Counted from the first letter of the stretch, positions 9,188 to 19,196 are shown. The stretch is 64,000 nt of DNA from Erysipelotrichaceae bacterium (GCA_030525525.1 JAUNEN010000002.1:2357-66356), one strand, 5' to 3'. The notes: generated by a model not told the origin, from the sequence alone. Translations and numbers: made by a program.

Positions 9188-11473
9188 ATGTGGAAACATT
9201 TTAAACAATCATTGAAAGTCGTGCTGTCGGCAGCGATGCTGGCGGGTGCTTTCATGCCGCTGTATGCGGAAGAAAGCGAAGAGGAAACAATTGAAACTGC
9301 GGTATATCCTGAGGCAGCATATGTTTCGGAAGATGAATACAACATTGAACCGGCTGATGCGTCACTCAATGCGTCTCTTTCAACTGTCACTCTGAATTTC
9401 AGATATCATCAGACAGAAGCCCGCAGCATGCTCGGAATGGTCAATTCACTCCGTACCGGCAATGAAGCGTGGGCATGGGATTCAACAAATACAAACAAGA
9501 TCTGGTACAACAATCTGAGCCCGCTGTATTACGACTACGAACTTGAAAAAGTGGCGATGCAAAGAGCTGCCGAAATCGCTCTGGAGTGGGGACATTACAG
9601 ACCGGACGGATCATATTGCACAACTGCTTATCCGGCTGCCTTCAACAATACCTGGAGAGGTGAATGCATTGCGGCAGGATGGGTCAACAGTGCAGCATCT
9701 GCCTACTACATGTGGGAGGAAAAAGATTACGATTATGCCGGACAGGCACACCGCAGAAACATGCTGTCACCAAATTTCAAGGCAGTCGGAATCGGCTATG
9801 CCGAATACAACGGTACAGGTTTCTGGGTTCAGGAATTTTCATCAGCCTATGTAAACGGCACACCTGTCAATTATGATGAAAACTACAGAGCTGTGAATGT
9901 ACAGATTCCTTCTTCAAGTGCTTATCTTGCGGCAGAATTCAAAGCAAATTCATTAAAGAAAGATCCGAGCATGACCGTTGAAATCGGTTATCCGAAAGAG
10001 ATTCCGGGCGTTGCTGTAGGTCTTTACTATGGCGGCTATTCAAGAAGCTATGCGGCAATCGGTTCAGTGATCAAGAGTTCAAACTCGTCAATTCTGAAAG
10101 TCGAAAACGGAAAGCTCGTTGCTTTGAAGCCGGGAGATGTGACGGTTACATTTGACTACAGCTGCGGCAGCTACAGAGCGTCAAAGCAGTTGAAAGTACA
10201 TACCCGCAAACATGAACATGATTTCAGATTCAAATGGCTGTGGAGCGACGATCTGAGTGAAGCACAGGCCGATTATATATGTACGGTGGATGATGCGCAT
10301 AACGGCAGCGGGGATGCGGTTGTGACATCTGAGACAAAACAGCCGACCTGCCACGAGGAAGGAATGACAACATATACAGCCACCCTCAATATCGAAGGCA
10401 AGAATTATTATGATTACAGATATGTTCTGATTCCGCCGACAGAAGAACATGATTATACAGAACCTGAATTTGATTGGGCAGCTGATTATTCGACCGTGAC
10501 TGCACATGCATATTGTGCAGCCGGCGGGGAAGAAATCAGTGAAACAGTCAATGCGGTATATGAAGTGATTCAGCAACCGACAGAAACTGAAAAAGGAACC
10601 GGCAGATTTACTGCATATTTTGAGAATGATTATTTCGGAACACCGTCTCAGGATGTTGAGATTCCTGCATTGAGTGACAGAACACCGGAAGACTTTACAA
10701 TCAAAGAAAGTTCACTGTATCTGCAGTATGATCAGCAATACAGACTGAACAAAACCTTAAGTCCGGCGAATTCGGACGCAAAGATTTACTGGATTTCTTC
10801 CGACAATGAGGTCGCTTCGGTTGATTCAGAAGGAAAAGTCACTGCACACAGAGCAGGAACTGCCGTAATCAGGGGTTATACATTATACGGACAGGGTGAT
10901 GCATGCAGTGTGACAGTTCTCTTCTCTGATGTAAGTGATACCTCAAGATATTTCTTCAATCCTGTATATTGGGCGGCTGATCAGGGCATTACGGTCGGCC
11001 ATGGCGGCAGAGGAAGATTCTCACCGGATGCGACATGTACAAGAGAGCAGATCGTTACATTCTTATGGAGATTGATGGGTGAACCTGATCCGGTTGTCTG
11101 TCAGTCATTCACGGATGTCAAACCGACAGACTGGTATTTCAAGCCGATTTCATGGGCAGCTGAGAATGGCATCACGGTCGGTCTGAATGACGGAACCGGC
11201 AGATTCGGTATCGGCCAGCCCTGCACCCGTGAGCAATGCGTCACCTTCCTCTACCGTGCAGCAGGAGAACCAGGTTATGACGGATCAGTCCTTTATTGGT
11301 TCCGTGATGTTTACTCCGGCAAGTATTACACTGTTCCGGTCAGATGGGCAGCTGAAAAAGGTATTACACGCGGTCTGAATGACGGAACCAATAGATTCGG
11401 AATCGGTCAGGCATGCACGCGCGCAATGATCGTTACCTTCTTGAAGAGATATGCAGATCTCGATACAGACTGA
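9188..11473 (+). CDS. Secreted CAP-domain protein with Ig-like and three SLH domains
   Basis: 761 residues. Strong site GGAAGGAGG precedes ATG 9188. Signal peptide about 1-27, ending PLYA-EE. Residues about 75-230 form a CAP (SCP/PR-1) domain: GHY around residue 138, GECIAAG, and the hallmark AHRRNMLSPNF followed by VGIGYAEYNGTGFWVQEFS. Residues about 255-340 and 510-575 look like Big_2 Ig folds (EVASVDSEGKVTAHRAGTAV). The middle section (345-500) is beta-rich and histidine-containing and is not assigned. Three SLH domains (575-761) end the protein with WAAENGITVGLNDGTGRFGIG signatures. It should be cell-surface anchored; the biochemical role of bacterial CAP domains is mostly unsettled. A single-gene unit with a shared convergent terminator. 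Confidence 0.85.
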   Translation: MWKHFKQSLKVVLSAAMLAGAFMPLYAEESEEETIETAVYPEAAYVSEDEYNIEPADASLNASLSTVTLNFRYHQTEARSMLGMVNSLRTGNEAWAWDSTNTNKIWYNNLSPLYYDYELEKVAMQRAAEIALEWGHYRPDGSYCTTAYPAAFNNTWRGECIAAGWVNSAASAYYMWEEKDYDYAGQAHRRNMLSPNFKAVGIGYAEYNGTGFWVQEFSSAYVNGTPVNYDENYRAVNVQIPSSSAYLAAEFKANSLKKDPSMTVEIGYPKEIPGVAVGLYYGGYSRSYAAIGSVIKSSNSSILKVENGKLVALKPGDVTVTFDYSCGSYRASKQLKVHTRKHEHDFRFKWLWSDDLSEAQADYICTVDDAHNGSGDAVVTSETKQPTCHEEGMTTYTATLNIEGKNYYDYRYVLIPPTEEHDYTEPEFDWAADYSTVTAHAYCAAGGEEISETVNAVYEVIQQPTETEKGTGRFTAYFENDYFGTPSQDVEIPALSDRTPEDFTIKESSLYLQYDQQYRLNKTLSPANSDAKIYWISSDNEVASVDSEGKVTAHRAGTAVIRGYTLYGQGDACSVTVLFSDVSDTSRYFFNPVYWAADQGITVGHGGRGRFSPDATCTREQIVTFLWRLMGEPDPVVCQSFTDVKPTDWYFKPISWAAENGITVGLNDGTGRFGIGQPCTREQCVTFLYRAAGEPGYDGSVLYWFRDVYSGKYYTVPVRWAAEKGITRGLNDGTNRFGIGQACTRAMIVTFLKRYADLDTD

Positions 11474-11501
11474 ATGAAGTGATGATCGATTGAGACAAAA
11501 G

Positions 11502-11558
11502 AAAATCAGAACAGTTTTCTGAAAGTATCATGATTCAGAAAATATGTTCTGATTTTTT
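11502..11558. terminator. Two-tier bidirectional terminator between convergent genes
   Basis: Outer arms AAAATCAGAACA (11502-11513) and TGTTCTGATTTT (11545-11556) enclose inner arms TTTTCTGAA and TTCAGAAAA. The T tract on the plus strand and the A tract at its start allow termination from both sides. The last codons of the minus-strand RloB gene lie within the structure. Confidence 0.8.
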
Positions 11559-12199
11559 GATGTTCTGCTTTTGATCTCACCGACAAGCTGATAAACAGTT
11601 GTGCAGGGACACATTTCAGAGGGAAACTGCTTTCCCTCTCTTAAATGCTGTTGATATCTGTTTTCAGCTATCCGGACTGCATTTTCTTCATCTCCGAATT
11701 GAGTCAGAAGAGAATAGATATCCCGGGTATTCTTCTCATACCTGTGCATCGTTTTCCTTTCAAAGGTTCTTGCAAATCCACGGCAGCAGGAAACAGAATC
11801 ATTGTAATGATGCATTGTCTCGAAATATGCATCAAACCAGATTTCCAGACATGGATTAGACCATCCTACATTGATTTCTTCTTTTTCTGCCTGGCTGATT
11901 ATCTGATCAAAATTCACTACTCTGTCTCTGTCAAAGACAATCCATGTTTCCGCATACTGAGGATTAAATGAAGCCAGTGTTTTTGCTCTTGAAACGATTT
12001 TGTCCAATCTGGATTGTTCTGTTTTGATCACAATTCTGCCATGCAATTCCTCAGGCAGTGAATCACGCAGGCCGAGAACATAGTTTTCTTCTGTGTGTTC
12101 CGCGTCAGTTACAATCAGATAATAGCCAAGATCCGGCTCCCGTCTGCGCAGAGAATCTCTGCTTTTTCTGCTGCTGCCGTCTCTGTTATTTCTCGGCAT
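11528..12199 (-). CDS. RloB-like protein (putative defence effector)
   Basis: 223 residues from ATG 12199, five bases downstream of AGGAGG on the minus strand; the upstream in-frame GTG overlaps that site. The order of motifs matches RloB (PF13707): a strand plus acidic motif (YYLIVTDAEHTEENY, residues about 25-40), then IVFDRDR near 90, then WSNPCLEIWFDAYFE near 115. This arrangement of Glu, Asp-x-Asp and Asn/Glu resembles a Toprim-like metal site, so nuclease activity is plausible but inferred. The usual first motif of the family is closer to EGEKTE; here it is DAEHTE. It overlaps the RloA-like ATPase gene by 14 bases, so the two are almost certainly co-translated. Confidence 0.8.
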   Translation of the reverse strand: MPRNNRDGSSRKSRDSLRRREPDLGYYLIVTDAEHTEENYVLGLRDSLPEELHGRIVIKTEQSRLDKIVSRAKTLASFNPQYAETWIVFDRDRVVNFDQIISQAEKEEINVGWSNPCLEIWFDAYFETMHHYNDSVSCCRGFARTFERKTMHRYEKNTRDIYSLLTQFGDEENAVRIAENRYQQHLREGKQFPSEMCPCTTVYQLVGEIKSRTSKNQNIFSES

Positions 12200-13457
12200 T
12201 TTCACCTCCTGTCATATTAAATGGTTTCAATTCCGGAATTGCTCCGTATTTACCCAGCATATAGTTCTTTTCATAGCTCTCATCTTTTCTGATTTTTGTC
12301 CCTGATTCATCTTCAAATTCAGCCAGTGAGTACAAGGATGTTACCTGTGAGTTATCTTTTTCCGTAAACCATATCTCATCTCTTCTCAGGAGATGATTTG
12401 AAAGCTGCCATGTATCGTGGGTGGTAAAAATGATCTGGGCATGGTTTGTATTGATTTCAGGATTCAGAAAAGACAGCAGGAAATTTCTGACCAGAAGCGG
12501 ATGAAGCCTTGAATTCAATTCATCAACACAAAGAATACCGCCGTTCTCAGTTACATGATCAAGAAGCGGATAAAGTGAAAACATTTTTAATGTCCCGTCA
12601 GATTCATCGCTGAGAGGGATTGTTGTGACTTCGTCGGTTCCGGCTATCCTATGAACAGTATGAATGTCATATCCATGATCAACGTTATCATCAGACTGGA
12701 TCTTCCTGACATTCAAACCGATGATGGAAGGATCAAATGAAGCAAAATAGGATACAACTTTCTGTCTGGCTTCCGCACTCTTTTCCAAAGACTCGGGAAA
12801 TGTCGTTGATCTCCATGCATTTTCAAACGGATCTCCATAATCTGCAAATTCAATTTTGGAGAACCAGTCTGCAACCATTTTCAATTTTGATATTTTGAGT
12901 CTGGATCCAAGGGAAACAACAAGAGTATCCTTTTCCAGTGACACTTTCAGATTATCCCGGATCTTTTTCGGTAATGAAGAAAAGTCTGTTTCATCCTGAA
13001 CGCGATAAAAAATTCTTCTGTAGCTTCCTGATGTTTTGGCTTTGCTGTTAAGCCATTCCTCTTTGATTCCGTCGTCATCAAGAGTAAACCCGTAATTGTA
13101 TGTTTTATATCCATCTTCTTCACCTGAAATAAAATAAACTTCAAATGAAGATGCTTCATTCCGGCTGTTTTTATCAAACAGAAACGGCGTTCTTCTCGGC
13201 TTCTGGATTGAACCTTTCGTATTTGCACCGCCGTATGCGAAGGAATCCAGCACATAAGTGCACATGAAACGGAATGCCTCGACCACATTTGATTTTCCAC
13301 TGGCATTCGGTCCGTAAATTGCAGCGGCGGGCAGGATTTTTTCCTCTCCGATCAGACTGAGGTGTTCCGGCAATTCTGACACTCTGGCAGAAGTCATATC
13401 CAGTACCGTATCATCTCTGAATGACTTAAAGTTTTTAAACGAGAACTGCAAAAGCAT
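12186..13457 (-). CDS. RloA-like AAA ATPase (AbiL/RloA family)
   Basis: 423 residues. The start is ATG 13457, nine bases after AGGAGG (minus strand, 13467-13472); in-frame GTG 13466 and ATG 13463 lie too close to that site. The N-terminus LLQFSFKNFKSFRDD is the classic opening of SMC/ABC-like AAA_21 ATPases. Walker A is GPNASGKSN near residue 50. A signature-like segment (PLSDESDGTLKMFSLYPLL) and Walker B (GGILCVDELNSRLHP) lie near 280-315, followed by the switch histidine stretch QIIFTTHDT. With the RloB gene it forms a pair like RloAB or lactococcal AbiLi/AbiLii, which act in abortive infection. The ATPase would act as sensor or gate and RloB as effector; that division is inference. Confidence 0.85.
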   Translation of the reverse strand: MLLQFSFKNFKSFRDDTVLDMTSARVSELPEHLSLIGEEKILPAAAIYGPNASGKSNVVEAFRFMCTYVLDSFAYGGANTKGSIQKPRRTPFLFDKNSRNEASSFEVYFISGEEDGYKTYNYGFTLDDDGIKEEWLNSKAKTSGSYRRIFYRVQDETDFSSLPKKIRDNLKVSLEKDTLVVSLGSRLKISKLKMVADWFSKIEFADYGDPFENAWRSTTFPESLEKSAEARQKVVSYFASFDPSIIGLNVRKIQSDDNVDHGYDIHTVHRIAGTDEVTTIPLSDESDGTLKMFSLYPLLDHVTENGGILCVDELNSRLHPLLVRNFLLSFLNPEINTNHAQIIFTTHDTWQLSNHLLRRDEIWFTEKDNSQVTSLYSLAEFEDESGTKIRKDESYEKNYMLGKYGAIPELKPFNMTGGENAEK

Positions 13458-13946
13458 TGTCATCACCTCCTGTATTTCTATAATAATTCAAAAGCATAGA
13501 ATTTATATGCGATTTTGAGAAAAATCCTCATATTATCACAGTTTTTTTCGATATTTGTTATTAATCTTATACCGAACTTTATTGTTAAACGGAAATATCA
13601 ATCTATGATTCTGTATTTATATGCAGTCTCCCGTAATTCTTTATTCACTGGAAGGAGTCTGATTCCTCGGAACAGGATGCAGGAAATCTGCGGATAATTT
13701 GAATGGCTATCCTGAATCTATGACGGCTTCAATGGGAAATGCTGAAGTTCTGAAATCATTCATTCATGTCAGAATTTTTGAAAATCATCCTGCAAATCAA
13801 TCAGAAACAGGTGTATCCTTACCTGTGCTCAAATCAGAATGATGAGCTGAATATTAAGAATTTCTGAATATGACGTTAATAAAAGTGAAGTTTTGGGAAA
13901 TTTCACCTGATTGTGGTAAATTATTTGATTGATAAGGAGGCCATGC
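13458..13946. other. Intergenic region between rloA-like and LTA-synthase-like genes
   Basis: About 490 AT-rich bases between divergent genes. The only sizeable open frame (13515-13697) has no ribosome binding site and a composition like noncoding DNA. The end near 13889-13911 contains GTGAAGTTTTGGGAAATTTCAC, a loose inverted repeat, and AGGAGG (13935-13940) belongs to the next gene. Confidence 0.5.
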
Positions 13947-16559
13947 ATGAAGAAAGCTTTGTCGCTGATCGGTACAACGATTGTGTCATTTATATTCATC
14001 ATGGCTGTTCTTGCAGGCTTTTCTGCACAATGGATGCTGGAAACATGGCCCAATCTGAAAATGGAAGAACTGATGTTTCAGTTTCAGCAGGGCTTGTACG
14101 GTACCGGCGGAGAGATGTTCGGCGAATACGGGATTCATTGTGTTCTGCCGACTTTGTTTGTCTTTGTATTACTGATCATCATGCTGAGGGCTATGAAAGG
14201 CAGACCGAAGCGTAAGATGAGAGTCTGGATGCTGATCTTCTCGATTGCTTCTTTGATCTGTGCCGGTGCTTCGATCTACTCGACAGTCGGTGTAGGCGAA
14301 TACATCGAAGCGCAGACTACGAATTCTGAATTCATCCGTGACAATTATGTCGATCCGAAGGAAGCCAATATCGTTTTTCCTTCTGAAAAGAGAAATCTGA
14401 TCTATATCTTCCTGGAATCAATGGAAACAACATTTGCCGACAAAGAAAACGGCGGCGCATTTGATTATAACTGCATTCCCGAACTGACTGCACTTGCCCA
14501 GAAATATGAGGATTTTTCGGGGGCTGATACAAGCCTGAACGGCGGGCTGTCTCTTCCGTATACAACATGGACAATGGGTGCGATGTTTGCACAGACTTCC
14601 GGTCTTCCTTTACAGACAAGCATTGACCGCAACGATATGGATACCCAGCTAAACTTCTTCCCGGAAATCGGAACACTCGGAGATATTCTTGCGGAGCAGG
14701 GATACAACCAGGCATTGCTGCTGGGATCGGATGCAGTGTTCGGCGGGAGAAAGAATTATTTTGAATCACATGGTAATTTTGAAATCCGTGATTACTACTG
14801 GGCAGGCCATCACGGCTATGTGCCGGCAGGTCATTATGTATGGTGGGGAATGGAAGACAGCTACCTCATCGATATGGCGAAGAGCACACTGGATGAGTAT
14901 TATGCAAAAGGAGAACCGTTCAACATCACGATGCTGACGGTGGATACACATTTTGAAGACGGGTATGTCTGTCCGGATTGCGATGATGAATTTGATGACA
15001 GGTATTCCAATGTCATGGCATGTTCTTCAAAGAGAATTGCAGAGTTTATTGAATGGTGTCAGACACAGGAGTGGTATGAAAATACAACGATCATCATTTC
15101 CGGCGATCATCCGACCATGGATGTTGATTTCTGCAGCGGGATTGCTGAAAACTATGAGCGCAAGGTTTATACATGCTATATCAATTCTGCTTCAGAGCCG
15201 ATGAATCCTGAAAAGAGAAGGGTTTTCTCCACAATGGATGAATTCCCGACAACGCTTGGCGCCATGGGTGTTTATATCGAAGGCGACAGACTTGGACTCG
15301 GAACAAATCTGTTCTCATCAAAAAAGACACTGACAGAAGAGATGGGTGTGACTGCGGAAACACTTGAAGTCTCCAAGAAGTCAAAATTCATGGAATCTAT
15401 TTCGGGCGTGGATCTGACAAGCAAGGATCTGCTGTCTGAAGGTCATATCGTTTCGGATGCGACTGTCAAAGTGCTTGGCTATGACAGTGAAAAAGAATTA
15501 TTGTCCATTGCGGTTGATGATATTCATAACGACAGCGGTGAGATTTACCGTGTCATGGCAGTTACACAGACAGAAGCCGGTGAAGTTTTCTATGAAGCAA
15601 ATGCATCAGAAGACGGCTCATGGCGCTGCGATCTGCATGTGCCGGAAGCCGAGCTGAGTACAACCGGACTCAGGATTGTCGTTTCCGAGCGCACAGAGAG
15701 TCCGGGAAGCGGGATTGCCGGTGATACGGTATTCACATACAGCGGAGCAAATCTGCTGTTTATGGGGGCTGTACAGAATGATGCGGCAGCTTATCTCAAT
15801 ACTCTGGCAACACTGGATAAGAATAAATATGCCGTCTTTGTGACACTTAAAAACAATGCAGTCAACGGCATTACCGATGAAATTCAGGAAGCTCTGTATC
15901 ATCTTGGAACCTCTACCGATCTCAGAGGAAGACAGGATTACTATTGGTTTGCGGTGATATCAGACAATCTTGTTCATGAAGATTCAAGTGAGCGGTATCT
16001 GGAGCGCTATGGCGTGACGTCTGGCGGCTATCCGTATGTAATCGTCAGTTCTCATTCAACAGCTCCGGTCTATATCGGCAACCGTTACTATGGAGCCTAT
16101 GCACAATACAGCCAGACTGCAAAGGGAATGAATGTGATTGTCTGGGATCAGGAAAACGGAGAACCTGTCAATTCAACTTTCTTTGATACAAGATGGGGCG
16201 TTCCGAAAGCTGATGTGAGGATCACCCAGCTTAATGAAGAAACAGGAATGATGACAATCCGGATCAATGACATTACCGGCATCAGAGATGATGTCGCAAA
16301 TGTCAGGGTGACTGTATTTGACAGAGTCAATCCGAGAAGTCAGAAAACCTATGATCTTGACAAATCTGAAAAATACGGATGGGCGGAAAATATTGATATT
16401 TCAGATATTGATATTTCAGACTGCATCATTAAAATAAATGTGCTTAACACATCCGGTGAATATGCAAGTCTGCCTGATATCACAGGGGATCTGAGAGAAT
16501 ATCAGGCTGCACAGGTGTCTGTATTTGCCGATACAACAGAAGAAACACTTTCAAAGTGA
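13947..16559 (+). CDS. LTA-synthase-like phosphotransferase with C-terminal ILEI-like domain (copy 1)
   Basis: 870 residues from ATG 13947, six bases after AGGAGG. Three membrane segments (about 5-30, 60-85, 93-118) precede an extracellular alkaline-phosphatase/sulfatase fold (about 145-475): metal-binding Glu in YIFLESMETT, the probable nucleophilic Thr in LPYTTWTMG, VDTHFEDG, and GDHPTMD. This is the arrangement of LtaS/MdoB-type enzymes, which move glycerol phosphate from phosphatidylglycerol to a wall or membrane glycan; classical LtaS has five membrane segments. Residues about 500-595 form an E-set-like domain. Residues about 600-750 resemble the interleukin-like EMT inducer (ILEI/FAM3) domain, with ITDEIQEALYHLG and the closing NVIVWDQENGEPVNSTFFDT. 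A last small beta domain follows. It is co-transcribed with a close paralogue 21 bases downstream. Confidence 0.85.
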   Translation: MKKALSLIGTTIVSFIFIMAVLAGFSAQWMLETWPNLKMEELMFQFQQGLYGTGGEMFGEYGIHCVLPTLFVFVLLIIMLRAMKGRPKRKMRVWMLIFSIASLICAGASIYSTVGVGEYIEAQTTNSEFIRDNYVDPKEANIVFPSEKRNLIYIFLESMETTFADKENGGAFDYNCIPELTALAQKYEDFSGADTSLNGGLSLPYTTWTMGAMFAQTSGLPLQTSIDRNDMDTQLNFFPEIGTLGDILAEQGYNQALLLGSDAVFGGRKNYFESHGNFEIRDYYWAGHHGYVPAGHYVWWGMEDSYLIDMAKSTLDEYYAKGEPFNITMLTVDTHFEDGYVCPDCDDEFDDRYSNVMACSSKRIAEFIEWCQTQEWYENTTIIISGDHPTMDVDFCSGIAENYERKVYTCYINSASEPMNPEKRRVFSTMDEFPTTLGAMGVYIEGDRLGLGTNLFSSKKTLTEEMGVTAETLEVSKKSKFMESISGVDLTSKDLLSEGHIVSDATVKVLGYDSEKELLSIAVDDIHNDSGEIYRVMAVTQTEAGEVFYEANASEDGSWRCDLHVPEAELSTTGLRIVVSERTESPGSGIAGDTVFTYSGANLLFMGAVQNDAAAYLNTLATLDKNKYAVFVTLKNNAVNGITDEIQEALYHLGTSTDLRGRQDYYWFAVISDNLVHEDSSERYLERYGVTSGGYPYVIVSSHSTAPVYIGNRYYGAYAQYSQTAKGMNVIVWDQENGEPVNSTFFDTRWGVPKADVRITQLNEETGMMTIRINDITGIRDDVANVRVTVFDRVNPRSQKTYDLDKSEKYGWAENIDISDIDISDCIIKINVLNTSGEYASLPDITGDLREYQAAQVSVFADTTEETLSK

Positions 16560-16580
16560 ATCGGAAAGGCAAGCAAAGAA

Positions 16581-19157
16581 GTGAAGAAGATTTTAGGTAT
16601 TACAACTGATATATTGGTCTACCTGCTGTTTTCAATTTCTGTTCTGCTTGCTTTTTCTGCGTTCTGGATGCTGAAGACATGGCCGAATCTTGAAATGGAA
16701 GAACTGGTTTTCCAGTTGAGCAGGGGATTCGGAGGAACCGGAAATGATATGATCAGCAGCTATATGAAGACTGCCGGCATTCCTTCCTTCCTGATTATCC
16801 TTCTGATGGGAGCTCTTCTGCTGAGATTAAGAAACAGAAGATGGTTTCAGAGAATCTCATTGATTGTCAGTGCAGTTCTGTGTCTTGCAATATCAGGAAC
16901 AACTGTCTATGAGTCTGTCGGCCTGAAGGATTATGTTGTTTCCCAGACAACCGAATCGGAATTCATCAAAGACAATTATGCGAATCCGAAAGAAACAGCG
17001 ATTGTTTTCCCTGAGCAGAAAAGAAATCTGATCTATATCTTCCTTGAGTCAATGGAAACAACATTCGCAGATGAAGCAAGCGGTGGGGCATTTGAGAAGA
17101 ATACAATTCCTGAGCTGAGTGAACTTGCCAAGGCAAATGAATCCTTCTCGGGCGAAGCAAATGTGCTCAATGGGGCATATTCTCTGCCCGGTACAACCTG
17201 GACGATGGGCGGCATGTTTGCGGCAACGGCAGGTCTTCCTCTTCAGGTGAGCATCAACGGAAACGATATGTCGAGCCAGGAGGAATTCTTCCCGGGAATC
17301 ACCGCAATCGGTGATGTGCTTGAAGATAACGGATATCAGAATGTTCTTCTGATCGGTTCGGATGCCGTCTTCGGAGGCAGAGAGCTGTATTTCAAATCAC
17401 ACGGAAACTATCAGATCAGGGATTATAAATATGCCAATGAGCACGGACTGATCCCGAAGGATTATTACGTCTGGTGGGGTTATGAGGATAACAAACTGAT
17501 CAACATTGCCAAGAGCACGCTGGATGAGCTTTCTTCAAAGGAAGAACCGTTCAATCTGACGATGTTAACGGTGGATACGCATTTTGAAGACGGCTGGCTA
17601 TGTGATGATTGTCCGGATACATTCGGCGATGACCGCTATGCCAATGTCATGGCATGTTCATCAAAACAGATCAGTGAGTTTGTCAAATGGTGTGAAACGC
17701 AGCCCTGGTATGCTGATACGGCGATCGTATTATCGGGAGATCATCCGACCATGGATGTCGATTTTACACAGAATGTCACAGGCTATGAGCGCAGAGTCTA
17801 TACAGCTTATATCAACTCTGCAGTTCCGAATGCAGCACCTGATACAAAACGTCTGTATTCAACCTTTGACAACTTCCCGACCACTCTTGCGGCGATGGGA
17901 GTCTACATTGAAGGCGACAGACTGGGGCTGGGAACCAATCTCTTTTCGGGAAGAGAAACACTGACGGAAGTCTATGGAAAACATGATGAGACTGCTTTAC
18001 TGAAACAGAAGTCAAACTTCATGAGTGCAATGAGCGGTGTATCGGTCAGTGCCAAAGATTTATATGCAAAGGGCAATACACTTGTGAATGCGGATATCCG
18101 CATTACCGGATATGATGAAGCAAACGGTATTTTATCAATCAATGCGGATGATATCCTGATCGGCAACGGTGCAATCCATCATGTTCGGATGACGGTCGAA
18201 AATGAACAGGGAACTGTCTATTATGAAGCAAAGGCGAATCCGGACGGCTCCTACAGTGCGGATGTTCATATACCGAAGGAACTGCTTTCTTCGACGAGTC
18301 TACGAATTTCGGCAACCTATGAAGAAGACGGTCAGCTGCATGGCGGTACGGTATTCGGGTGTTCGGAAGGAAATCTTCTTTATATCGGCTCTCTGCAGCA
18401 GAATCCGACCGGCTATATCAATTATCTGAATACGCTTGATCCTGAAAAATATTCAGTCTTCATCACAGCACAGGGCGATGTCTGGCACGGTATCAGCGAT
18501 GAAATCCAGCAGGCACTGTATAACTTCGGCTGTGAAACAGATCTGAAAAACCAGACAGATCTTTCCTGGTTTGCGATCAAGGACAAGGGAGAGGTTCTTG
18601 AAAGAAGCGGCAGCCTTTATCTGGAGTGGTATGGATCCATGTCAAACTGGAATACGGTGATCATGGCTTCGGCATCCCAGGCATACGGCAATACATCTTC
18701 AATCATGATCAATGACAGAGTCTATGGTTTCTGGGAGTATTGCCCGGGAAATGACGGATTCAACATCGTGGTCTGGAATAACGAAACAAATGAAGAAGAA
18801 ACACATGCGTCATTCAATACAACCAAAGCTCTGCCGGATTGTGAAGTGAGTTTCGGGGACAGCAGAATGAACCAGAGAGATATTTCCATCACGGTCAGCA
18901 GCATCTCAAATTTCAGGGATGCCGAGCATGTGTACGGAATTATATATGATGAAAACAACCCCGGGAAAAAGGTTCCGTTTGATCTTCAGAAGCAGGAAGA
19001 CGGCTCCTTCAAGGGGGAGATTGAGACGTACGGAATTGATCTGAGCATGATGCACATTAAGCTGATGGCAAGCGATCTTTCCGAACAGCCGGTCATGCTG
19101 AAAGAGCTGAGCGGCAGTCTCACGGATTATATGAGTACGGCAGCAGCCGGATCATGA
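16581..19157 (+). CDS. LTA-synthase-like phosphotransferase with C-terminal ILEI-like domain (copy 2)
   Basis: 858 residues. GTG 16581 is preceded by GGAAAGG; no nearer ATG fits. It has the same layout as the upstream gene: three membrane segments, extracellular phosphatase-fold catalytic domain (YIFLESMETT, LPGTTWTMGG, VDTHFEDGWL, SGDHPTMDVDF), an E-set-like domain, then an ILEI-like domain at about 595-750 (KYSVFITAQGDVWHGISDEI, FNIVVWNNETNEEETHASFNT). The two proteins are alike from end to end yet diverged, indicating an old tandem duplication. Different acceptor glycans or a two-step (primase and polymerase) division, as in Listeria LtaP/LtaS, are possible. A terminator follows. Confidence 0.85.
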   Translation: MKKILGITTDILVYLLFSISVLLAFSAFWMLKTWPNLEMEELVFQLSRGFGGTGNDMISSYMKTAGIPSFLIILLMGALLLRLRNRRWFQRISLIVSAVLCLAISGTTVYESVGLKDYVVSQTTESEFIKDNYANPKETAIVFPEQKRNLIYIFLESMETTFADEASGGAFEKNTIPELSELAKANESFSGEANVLNGAYSLPGTTWTMGGMFAATAGLPLQVSINGNDMSSQEEFFPGITAIGDVLEDNGYQNVLLIGSDAVFGGRELYFKSHGNYQIRDYKYANEHGLIPKDYYVWWGYEDNKLINIAKSTLDELSSKEEPFNLTMLTVDTHFEDGWLCDDCPDTFGDDRYANVMACSSKQISEFVKWCETQPWYADTAIVLSGDHPTMDVDFTQNVTGYERRVYTAYINSAVPNAAPDTKRLYSTFDNFPTTLAAMGVYIEGDRLGLGTNLFSGRETLTEVYGKHDETALLKQKSNFMSAMSGVSVSAKDLYAKGNTLVNADIRITGYDEANGILSINADDILIGNGAIHHVRMTVENEQGTVYYEAKANPDGSYSADVHIPKELLSSTSLRISATYEEDGQLHGGTVFGCSEGNLLYIGSLQQNPTGYINYLNTLDPEKYSVFITAQGDVWHGISDEIQQALYNFGCETDLKNQTDLSWFAIKDKGEVLERSGSLYLEWYGSMSNWNTVIMASASQAYGNTSSIMINDRVYGFWEYCPGNDGFNIVVWNNETNEEETHASFNTTKALPDCEVSFGDSRMNQRDISITVSSISNFRDAEHVYGIIYDENNPGKKVPFDLQKQEDGSFKGEIETYGIDLSMMHIKLMASDLSEQPVMLKELSGSLTDYMSTAAAGS

Positions 19158-19166
19158 TGAATTCAG

Positions 19167-19196
19167 GCACGGGAATGTGAATTTCCGTGCTTTTTA
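19167..19196 (+). terminator. Terminator of the LTA-synthase operon
   Basis: GCACGGGAA (19167-19175) pairs with TTTCCGTGC (19182-19190, one G-U pair), followed by TTTTTAT. Confidence 0.85.

Noticed and set aside
13515-13697. 60-residue open frame in the gap before the LTA-synthase genes
   Set aside because: No ribosome binding site, AT-rich random-looking composition, no promoter assigned to it.
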